This document shows, in pieces, positions 56,313 to 64,000 of a stretch of DNA of 64,000 nt (positions are counted from its first letter, which is position 1; each line of letters starts with the position of its first letter). A program made the translations under genes and the position numbers. The notes below the pieces were generated by a model. It had not been told where the DNA came from and did not search any database. It was given only the letters and a program-made list of their open reading frames with translations. The stretch lies in contig NW_008709295.1 in NCBI RefSeq assembly GCF_000327385.1, forward strand, positions 1,631,963-1,695,962. The letters run 5' to 3'. The DNA comes from Lottia gigantea (lineage: Eukaryota; Mollusca; Gastropoda; Lottiidae).

Positions 56313-58811
56313 AAAATTTTAGACGATGAAACATTCATATCAAATGAACTTTTTTTCAGTATCATTAACCTTATCTCTGATAAATTTGATACATTTAAAG
56401 GACAAATTGAATTAGATGGAGAGATAATTCAAGATGGAGAACACAAACAAAAAATGGAATTTGTAGGCTTTAATGCCAAAATTTTTCGCAATTTCTTCGC
56501 AACTGTGGATGTAAAATCGGATGCTTCTGATTGGTATTTCTCAGGAAAAATCATTTTACGTAGAAACAATTTCAAAGAAATAAAAAGATCAAAAAGGGTA
56601 GTGGTGTTATCCTACTTAAAAAGGTAAATGAATATATCGGTATAAATTGTTATATACCAAGCGATGGATACTGCTTTGTAAAGTGCGTAAATCGTGTTTT
56701 AAACGAAGACTACACAAAAGAATTTCATGATTTCATCAACAGTTTTTCAAAATCAAACAGAAAAGGAGTTGTGACAACTGCTAGAATCTGTTAAATTAAT
56801 AAGAAATTGAAAACTTATTTTCAAATTTATATGCCCAAACATAGACATTTTCAACCAAAGAAAGTATCCGAGGAATTAGATTGGGTATTTTACTTACATA
56901 AATCGCATTTCTGTCTCATTAGAAGAAATAACAAAACCTTAGGCATTATAGAAATAGAAGATAATTACGATGGAAACGTATGGAGAACTTGTAAAGATGA
57001 AAATGCGGTAACACAAGTTTCACCTCTAAAACTAAACGTTTTTCCAACAATTCTCGATGATTGTTTATACGCATGGGATTGCGAAACCCATAGCGAAAAG
57101 GAAACGAATAAAGCCATTCCTTATTCTTGCACGTTAATTAATTTAGAAAAACTAAGAAAAATGTTAGACAGAATAAAACATAACTTTCCAGATTTAAATC
57201 CCACTGATAGTGTTCCAGAAGAATTTTATAATAAATTAATTAATATAGTAGAAATATTTGTGGGTAAAGATTGCATCGATCAAATGTTGCAACGTTTAGG
57301 AAAAATAGATTAAAAACATTAACATTAATTTCTCATAACGGTAGCGGTTTTGATAACTGGATCGTGCTTAAAAATGCGAAAAAACTAACGCAATGTCCAC
57401 TAGTAACAGCTTTAACTAATTCATTCACCGATGAATATTTACAAAAAAAAAATGGAAAAGACAAAAACAAATAATGGGCAACTCTAATTGTTCGCAAAAT
57501 ATTAATTTCATATGTTCCTATCAACATGAAAAATATAGTTTGGCGGCATGGGGAAATTCATCTAATCTACCGATGAATTTGAGAAAGATCACCAATATTA
57601 ATATTGCAAAATACACCGAAGATAATTGGGAATCTTTAAGACACGAATGGGAACCTTACGCTAAAACAGATACGTTATGTCTCAGAGCTTGTTTGATAAA
57701 ATATAACAAAGTTATGAAAGAAGTTGTATTCCAGAATATTTCCAATAATCTAACGGCTCCTTCTTTATCTTTAAAGGGTTGGTATTATTCATATTATTAC
57801 AATAAAGAAATGGTTGAAGAAGAATGGTATGAAACTACTAAAATGGTTCCGAAACACACCGAAAAAGAAAAAAGTTTACTCACATACACACCCTTTTATA
57901 AGACAAAGAAAAAAGTTTACTCACATACACACCCTTTTATAAGATATTTTATCAGACAATCCATTAAAGGAGGAAAATAAAGAATTTGTTAAGCTCTTTA
58001 ATGAGCAGAAATTCAGACCTAGAACGGCTATTTTAAAAGTCTGATTTGAATATCCTACCAAGATGTTCTTCCAACCCATACCAGCTAAAGATAAAATTAC
58101 TTTTACGAACAAAGAAGGTAATAAGGAAACTGGCACTAAAATCAGGTTCAGAAATGGTTTCTGTTCAGAAGTTTTAACATCGGTCGACATTCAAGAAATA
58201 GTTAAAGCCGGTGGACGAATTATTAAAATATTAGATGGTATAGTATACAAAGAAAATTTTAAAACTCCACCATATAGAGATTATATTTTAATTTTGAGAG
58301 ATCTAAGAAATAAATATAAACGAGAAGGTAATATCGTAGGTAGTAATTGCATGAAATTATTAGGTAATTCATTGTATGGTAAATCTATTCAGAAATATAT
58401 AACTACATCGAGACATTTATGGAGTGAAGCAACTTTAAAAACCAACTTCGATTCACACGACAAAAAGCTATCCTAAAGTAAATGAGACTCAATATATCGT
58501 TGAGATAAATGAAGAAGAAAAAGAATTTGACTGTACACCTCCTAAATCTACACGACTAACACCTAGTCATTTGGGATCATTCGTATTATCTCACAGTAAA
58601 AAAATAATGAATAATTTTATTCACGTAATAGATGGATTTTATAAGCCTGAAATATACTATACAGATACTGATAGTTTGTACATTTAGTCTAGCAATTGGG
58701 ATAAATTAAATGAAGCTGGGTTGTAAGAAAGATGACTTGAGTTTGGATGAAAACTATGAATTTGATGATTTCGATTACCTTACTATTCAAGAAGAGAATG
58801 AAGAGTGTTAA
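56313..58811 (+). pseudogene. Polinton DNA polymerase B (Polinton 2), fossil
   Basis: N-terminal Cys-rich GINCYIPSDGYCFVKC block typical of Polinton polymerases, an exonuclease region (CLYAWDCETHSEKE, then SHNGSGFDNWIVL), a linker KTDTLCLRACL, motif B NCMKLLGNSLYGKS, and the palm region near 58.66 kb. Convergent with the penton gene. Broken. Confidence 0.75.
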
Positions 58812-59257
58812 TTTTTTTGTTTTAAATGAAGTTGTATAACAATTTCCTCGTTACCAAAATCTATAAACTTATTTTTTATTTTTACCATCTTTGATTTCCA
58901 GATTTATATACGTCGTTTGAAATGGTTTCTATATATCCTATCGGTACAGTGAATGTTGGAAGACTGTAAATAATCTGACATTTGTATTTATTGAAAAAAT
59001 CCACCGTTTATTAAATTGCAATGTATATTTATGACATCGATATCATTCTCGATATTAGCTTTGTGTAGTGCTAAAGTGGATTGCGTGTATATTTGTTTAT
59101 AAAATCCTAGTAACGCATTCAATGTATTTTCTACGTTGAAATCAACTTGACTATTATTTCTTAATATCAATTTTATTTTGTTCAGATTCAAATTACCTTC
59201 GAATTCAATATTGTTTTTACCATTTGCACTTCCTCCATATTCAGATAGGTATTCGTT

Positions 59258-59810
59258 AAACTCTACGAATAAAAGGTACCCGATCCAGGAACATCTAACA
59301 TGTGAACATTCGAATGTAATATATTTAATTTCATGCAAGAAATGCCCCAAACAATATGTAGGAGAAACTAAGAATAATTTACGAACTCGCTTTAATGCTC
59401 ATAGGTCAGACATCAAATTAAAGAAAGACAAGCCTGTTTCTAATCATTTCAACCTCGACGACCATTCAATAGACGATCTCACCCTAATCCCAATTGAGCG
59501 TATAGAAATTGACTTGCCCGAAGATGAAACTACCAAATTCCGTCAATCTAGGGAGGCACATTGGATTGAGACATTGAATACAGCAAGACCTATAGGACTA
59601 AATATTCATCATAATGTAGGCATAGCACCCTTTGTTGTCCCGTTTAATACAACCAGCAATCGAGCAAGCAAGATAGTTCATGCCCACTATAAGAGCCTTC
59701 AAGAGAAATTCCCCCATGTCTATAAGCAGAAAATGATAGTTGCATATTCAAAAAATAAGAACTTAAATGATAATATTGTTCATAGTAAACTAAAAACAAT
59801 CAGTACATAA
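59258..59810 (+). pseudogene. GIY-YIG endonuclease domain of PLE copy 5
   Basis: An open frame through the whole GIY-YIG domain (VIYLISCKKC, QYVGETKNN, RTRFNAHR) to the normal stop at 59808-59810. There is no RT part, so it is a truncated remnant. A frame beginning at 59178 adds unrelated Polinton-antisense residues and is a chance fusion. Confidence 0.8.
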
Positions 59811-59981
59811 CAGATACTATACTTCTCGCCCATCGGGCGAGTTATTTTTTCTAATTTCAGATCAGAATAAGAACAGAAGAAAACCCAATATCAAGACCCT
59901 TAATCCTAATTTCTAAATAAAGTGTCTGCTCCACCCTAGGCCTGTACATTTGGGAGAATCAAACCCTCCCTTCCCCGAAAT
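59258..59981 (+). mobile_element. Penelope-like element, copy 5 (short, 5'-truncated)
   Basis: Begins inside the linker region (STNKRYPIQEHL) and runs to the standard 3' end ccccgaaat at 59981. It is nearly identical to copy 4 over this span, so the insertion is young and later than Polinton 2. It keeps the tail stem. Inserted in opposite orientation to the penton gene; the left junction shares a few bases ('aactc'/'aaactc') with the target. Confidence 0.9.
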
Positions 59982-60158
59982 CCATTATTTGTTGATATTT
60001 TTATTTGGTTATTTTTTTCGTTGATATTTCTAATGGAATTGTAAACAGAGAAATACTTTAATCCCAATTCATATTCTTGATTGCGATCGAGTTCGTACTC
60101 ATAATCTAGAGACAATTTAATGTCTGATTTATTTGAGGTGATAACGAATAGTTGTTCT

Positions 60159-60365
60159 TTATTTGACATTTTTAATCACGCTTTTATAATCATTTTTATC
60201 TATAATATCTTTCTCTAGGAGTCTTTTTAATATACAATTTACTTCATTATATTGTCTGTGTGATCGATGTCCTTCCTTCATTGCTGCTAATATTATTTCT
60301 AATTTATTAAGCAATTCTTCATTATTATCGGATAAAAAAGTTATACCTTGTCCAGATGCCACCAT
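60159..60365 (-). CDS. Polinton small conserved frame (Polinton 2)
   Basis: About 68 residues: SGQGITFLSDNNEELLNKLE, then a helix ending LKRLLEKDIIDKNDYKSVI. It resembles a short helical frame common in animal Polintons (glycine-rich start, FLS motif, RN-E-I-LD-LL pattern). The function is unknown. It reads open over this span and overlaps the penton start slightly. Confidence 0.5.
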   Translation of the reverse strand: MVASGQGITFLSDNNEELLNKLEIILAAMKEGHRSHRQYNEVNCILKRLLEKDIIDKNDYKSVIKNVK

Positions 60366-60407
60366 ATCATCGAATTCGTCTATTTCTTGTGTGATTGGTG
60401 GATACTC

Positions 60408-61028
60408 TTATGCATAATCACCTAGCCCCTCTTCATCACGTTCAATTACGCTTTTATATAGTTTAACTTCTTTCGATCTTCTTGTTTCGGGTCCCGACTT
60501 AGTTATTGCATCTAGAAATTTGGAGTATGCTACTAAATCCATATAATCGGCAATACCAACAACATCCTCGCCATTCATTAAATCTATTAATCCTCTCGTT
60601 AATGTGTATATATAATATTTTGTATTGATTATAAATTCGGGGGTATTTGGACTAAATCTTATTCTAAAACCATTAAACATTAGCCCCGCTTCATCAACGA
60701 TTGGTGAAATGCTCTTTGGTATATCTGGGCCAGGGTTTGAAAAATAATGTTTTACATCATCTACTGTCCTAATTATAATACCACCATATTCAATCGCTTT
60801 GAGGTGATGAGGTTCTATAGGAGGTGTGGGTTCTATAGGAGGTCTATATTCTAAAGCTAATTTCTTTTTAATATTCTCTTGAGATTTTAATATTGGTTGA
60901 AATAGAGTTTGTAGATTTTCTGTTAATCCAAGTTGTAATTTGTTTTTTTCAACTTGGGTCTTTATTTTATTTTTAGCTTTGATATATTCTCTATTTCTTT
61001 TTAAAATATTATTCCAATCGCTACTCAT
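60408..61028 (-). CDS. Polinton conserved frame of unknown function (Polinton 2)
   Basis: About 206 residues. The N-terminal half is charged and helical (SDWNNILKRNREYIKAKNKI) with a Pro-rich hinge. The C-terminal half has INTKYYIYTLTRGLIDLM, like the 'Y-LTPGL-LL' block of a frame shared by many Polintons and located between ATPase and penton. It reads open over this span. Likely structural; the function is not known. Confidence 0.5.
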   Translation of the reverse strand: MSSDWNNILKRNREYIKAKNKIKTQVEKNKLQLGLTENLQTLFQPILKSQENIKKKLALEYRPPIEPTPPIEPHHLKAIEYGGIIIRTVDDVKHYFSNPGPDIPKSISPIVDEAGLMFNGFRIRFSPNTPEFIINTKYYIYTLTRGLIDLMNGEDVVGIADYMDLVAYSKFLDAITKSGPETRRSKEVKLYKSVIERDEEGLGDYA

Positions 61029-61160
61029 TTTTAAAAAAATAAAATTAACATATATCTGTCATAACTTTCACCTGCAGGTTTTCTAGTATTAACGAATATA
61101 TATCCATGATCATCTGGGTTTTTCCATTGAGTTTTACAAACCTTTTTAAATGCATCTCTA

Positions 61161-61682
61161 TTAATGGTGATTAATCGATTTAATGATTTGAGATAAATCT
61201 TTGTCGTTTAATTCAAATAATAAAAAACAATTTGCATTTTTTCTAATGAACATAGAATCCATCCCGTAAAAAGATTGGGATTGGTATATGCAGTGACAAT
61301 TCTTGTTGAACAGCTTGATTTCTACGCAGTCGTCAAACAATATTAAGTTCTTTCGATTGCTATCAATATTAGACAAGTCTAGGTCATTAACATTTTTCGT
61401 AAGAAAAATATTTATATCTGTTGGATTCTTTGCTTCAATGTAGTTATCTATGATATATTTTATTTCCACTTCTTCCTCCTTGACTTCGTAATATTGAAAT
61501 ATGTCTTGAACATCTTTCTTTGGTAAATATTCTAAAGCTTTGAGGAATTGATAATACGATTGCTCTGGTGTTGTTGTGTAGATATATACTGAATCGAAAT
61601 CTAAAAGGTTTGGTGTTGTCAACATGTTAAAAGTGAGATGAGTTTTCCCAGAACCTGAACTACCGCATATACACATGAGCAT
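61161..61682 (-). CDS. Polinton packaging ATPase (Polinton 2)
   Basis: Walker A GSSGSGKT near the start and Walker B-like NLILFDDCV in the second half, followed by a QSQSF region and an NCFLLFELNDKDLS segment. This is the layout of FtsK/HerA-type ATPases that pump DNA into capsids. The conserved front end seen in Polinton 1 (MGKKFNH...) is not aligned here. The element as a whole is a fossil. Confidence 0.7.
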   Translation of the reverse strand: MLMCICGSSGSGKTHLTFNMLTTPNLLDFDSVYIYTTTPEQSYYQFLKALEYLPKKDVQDIFQYYEVKEEEVEIKYIIDNYIEAKNPTDINIFLTKNVNDLDLSNIDSNRKNLILFDDCVEIKLFNKNCHCIYQSQSFYGMDSMFIRKNANCFLLFELNDKDLSQIIKSINHH

Positions 61683-61729
61683 TTTTTATTATTTAATTTT
61701 ATTCCAAAAATCACTCCTTCTCCTTTATA

Positions 61730-62293
61730 CTTTGAAAGGAATAATCCTTCTCCAGTGTGTATATTTTTTAAAAATATTCCATTACCCTTATGTTAACTTT
61801 GACTTCTCCTGTGTCAATACTATCTATTAATTTATTGAATCCTTGTTTAACAGTTTTCTTGGTTTCTTCCCCAAATCTTTTTCCAAATTCTTTTATTGTG
61901 CCTATCATATCTCCCACTCCTGAACCTTTTTTTTGCAAAAGGTAATTTCTGTGCTTCCTTTTCCATTACTAAATTATGTCTGCGTTCTTCGGCGGCTGTA
62001 GCATCAGCTGCTTTCTTTTCGTTGGCAGTACTTACTAAAGCAACTGCACTTCCAGCTATTGCACCCGCCGCGGTAAGACCATCAAAAACCAAAGGTGGGA
62101 AGATATAAATCCACCTTTTTTTTACATTTGTGTCAATTCTTTCTAAGTCTATATCATCTCTGACTTTACAGTATTTGTATTTATCAATAAGTTTTTTAGT
62201 TATGTTGATTTTTTTACCATTGAAAGTTATTACAGTTAGGGAATCTGTTTCAACAGCTTCTATTATTTTCATAACTAAAGTTTCTCGTTTCAT
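61730..62293 (-). pseudogene. Polinton Ala/Gly-rich frame (Polinton 2), fossil
   Basis: MKRETLVMKIIEAVETDSLT at the start, ITKKLIDKYKYCKVRDD, then a hydrophobic Ala/Gly segment (GLTAAGAIAGSAVALVST) and a charged helix. Unknown; possibly a membrane-active minor virion protein. Confidence 0.45.
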
Positions 62294-62359
62294 TAAGGGG
62301 GTATTTTTTACTCAATTCTTATCATTCTTCTATCAGCTATTTTAATTAAATGTTTTGCT

Positions 62360-63361
62360 TGTTCGAGTAGTAAACAATAACCGGTTACCTCTCCTTGTGT
62401 TTTTTAATATGAATATTTATGTTCACTCCTGTTTTGAAAAGATCTTCTTGATGAGCTGATAGATCAAAACAGCAGATTGGTTGATTAAGTGCAAAATCTA
62501 CATATTCAAACTGAGGTGGATTACTAAATAATTCACACATGTTTTTATAGTTTCTATACAATTCATTATAATCCTTTGTAGTTGGATTAATTGTTAAAGG
62601 TTGGTTAGGATAATTATCGTTGTTTAATCTTACTTGAACTTTATGCATTATAGGATCTTGAGTTTGGTTCATTGCCACTCTGAAGACATTATTGTTATTC
62701 GTCTGAGAGTCTGGTAAGTTCCTGAAACCAACCATTAAATATCTTGCTGGTTTAATAGTGTTAGTGATTGGCCACGTGGTGGATTCTCCAGTTAAAGTCA
62801 TGCTACCTACCGTATTACGATGAAGAAAAGCTATCTTAATATCTTTAGTTAATGAGTTGAATATTCTCGTTTCTACTTCAATTGATGGAGTTATTACTGC
62901 TAAATCAGCATCATTTGCAAGATTTCTTATCGGTTCTTTTAAAACACTTCCATCGCCAACATCGGGTATCCAACCTGAGACTGAATAGAAATCTTTAGGA
63001 TATAAAACTGTTTTCAACATTGTGTCGAATTCCCCAGGGTGTTTAATTGTTTCTATCGGATTTGAACCAGCTTCCAAAGCCATATCGCTAAATAAAAATG
63101 GAAAGAAATTGTTTTCTAACGTTGTATTTTTTTGTGGAACTTGATTCTGAGTGGCGCCTTTGATTTTGAAATCGCATCTGAAATAAGAAACAACCAATTC
63201 GATAATGAATTTATTTCGAAGGTAATTCTACCACCATCATTCAATTGGGATATAGAACCAACAGTCGGTGAGATGATAATATAATCCTCTTTTTTCTTGT
63301 TAAATGAATAACGAATCGGATCGTATAATCTAAAGATTGGATCTAATATTTTATTTGCCAT
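62360..63361 (-). pseudogene. Polinton major capsid protein (Polinton 2), fossil
   Basis: The N-terminus MANKILDPIFRLYDPIRYSF is at 63302-63361; the main part at 62385-63197 includes MTLTGESTTWPI, YLMVGFRNLPDSQT, VFRVAMNQTQDPI and ICCFDLSAHQEDLF. Considered the double-jelly-roll capsid by size, position and family resemblance. It is better preserved than the Polinton 1 copy but shorter than a full-length gene would be. Confidence 0.7.
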
Positions 63362-63419
63362 TTTTAAGGTTTAAAATTGAGTAGAAAATTGTGGTCTGTT
63401 TTTTTTCCAAAAAAGAGTT

Positions 63420-63828
63420 ATCTCCCTTTCTAGAAGTTTCTAGACTAAAAATAACATTATTTAAAACGAGGCTATTTTAATACCGGATGTTATGTTATTT
63501 TATATAAGGGTATTTTTAATATGCTTTTTTTGATGGAATGTAGGAATTGATTGAAGGTGTTTTTAGTGTAGGAATTTATGAAATGTAGGGTGTATAGGTG
63601 TAAGAATTTATGAAATGTAGGGAGTATAGGTGTAAGAATTTATGAAATGTAGGGAGTATAGGTTTTTTTTAGTGTAAGAATTTATGAAATGTAGGGTGTA
63701 TAGGTTTTTTGGTGTAAGAATTTATGAAATGTAGGGAGTTTAGGTCTTTTTTTGGGACCTTTCAATTTGGTCGCACTTTCCCCATGGAATGGGGAATCCC
63801 CGTGCCACCAAATTGGCCCTATACTACT
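63420..63828. repeat. Polinton right terminus with subterminal repeats and hairpin (Polinton 2)
   Basis: About five tandem 'aagaatttatgaaatgtagg' units (63560-63740) lead to the hairpin arms (63760 to about 63815) and TACTACT at 63822-63828. The outer arm has diverged slightly from the Polinton 1 left end. Confidence 0.8.
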
Positions 63829-64000
63829 AACGGTATTCTGACTATGAGTGAATATATTGTCAACGGATTTTGGACAGTTGTGTTGCGTCAACAGACACGA
63901 TTCTCAATTAATTGTCTAAATTCCTGTCCCAAACATCAATCGATTCTCGCCAAACGTCCGTTAAAAATTATTCGACTTGCTCCTAATTGTAGCGCTAGTA
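63829..64000. other. Flanking sequence beyond Polinton 2
   Basis: Unassigned; nothing recognisable in this short stretch. Confidence 0.4.

Larger units (their letters stand above)
58812..60168 (-). pseudogene. Polinton penton-like minor capsid gene interrupted by PLE copy 5, fossil
   Basis: The N-terminal part (MSNKEQLFVITSNKSDIKLS) lies at 59982-60168. The remaining part, with NTLNALLGFYKQIY and VINIHCNLINGG, is on the other side of the PLE (58812-59257). The LLGF and CN-I-GG arrangement followed by an INLEIKDG-type end is that of Polinton/virophage penton-like proteins. Confidence 0.6.
55099..63828 (+). mobile_element. Polinton 2 (fossil, left end missing)
   Basis: Gene order from the left: unknown frame, hydrophobic frame and DNA polymerase B on the plus strand; then penton, small frame, conserved frame, ATPase, Ala/Gly frame and major capsid on the minus strand; then a right terminus ending TACTACT at 63828. 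The integrase side is absent, cut at the Helitron-like repeat. It lies head to head with Polinton 1. Broken, with roughly ten or more breaks plus a PLE insertion, although several short frames still look whole. Confidence 0.85.

Noticed and set aside
63560-63740. CRISPR-like array of short repeats
   Set aside because: The 'aagaatttatgaaatgtagg' units are Polinton subterminal repeats with no unique spacers, in a eukaryotic context.

Overview
The window is a repeat-packed, AT-rich stretch of an animal genome, most likely a marine invertebrate and probably a bivalve mollusc. The clues are full-length Penelope-like elements (PLEs), Polintons, a BEL/Pao remnant, internally tandem Helitron-like repeats of the kind described in bivalves, and interspersed repeats with mollusc-style 'gagttattgcccttg' motifs. 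No complete host protein gene is recognisable. The only host-type RNA gene is a U2 snRNA copy at 20582-20760. A 50-base run of N (19625-19674) shows this is a scaffold.

Layout. 1-7280: nested tandem and interspersed repeats rich in 'tgacctttgacc' and 'cacgtgac', a fold-back element, a TACGCCCAC-ended element, and a 1500-bp element with perfect 15-bp terminal inverted repeats (TIRs) whose empty site can be read from sister repeats. 7280-10168: PLE copy 1 (minus). 11255-15240: two broken LINE fragments. 15240-18054: repeats with a 109-bp satellite. 18055-20253: PLE copy 2 (minus, with the assembly gap). 20254-21660: the same satellite repeat again, split by a 572-bp segment carrying U2 snRNA. 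22450-23640: Helitron-like composite repeat with a nested MITE. 25017-26870: BEL/Pao LTR-retrotransposon fossil. 26871-29475: PLE copy 3 (minus). 29476-40140: mostly interspersed repeats, including a 1.4-kb direct duplication, with a mariner/IS630-type transposase fossil near 33.5 kb and a GC-rich open stretch near 31.9 kb. 40141-44039: PLE copy 4 (plus), the best preserved, with a 675-codon reverse transcriptase/GIY-YIG frame. 44684-53817 and 55099-63828: two broken Polintons arranged head to head around a second copy of the Helitron-like composite; the second carries a young truncated PLE (copy 5) in its penton gene.

How the parts work together. The PLEs encode a reverse transcriptase fused to a GIY-YIG endonuclease. 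Their upstream frame ends in what looks like an SGNH-hydrolase domain. The Polintons carry the usual integrase, protein-primed DNA polymerase B, packaging ATPase, double-jelly-roll major capsid, penton-like minor capsid and several short conserved frames; both are fossils. Most of the rest is nested non-autonomous DNA, so insertion order can often be read directly. The most unusual items are the U2 segment bounded by duplicated U2 upstream sequence, the hairpin-forming Polinton ends, the SGNH-like PLE frame, and repeats dense in nuclear-receptor-type and E-box motifs.
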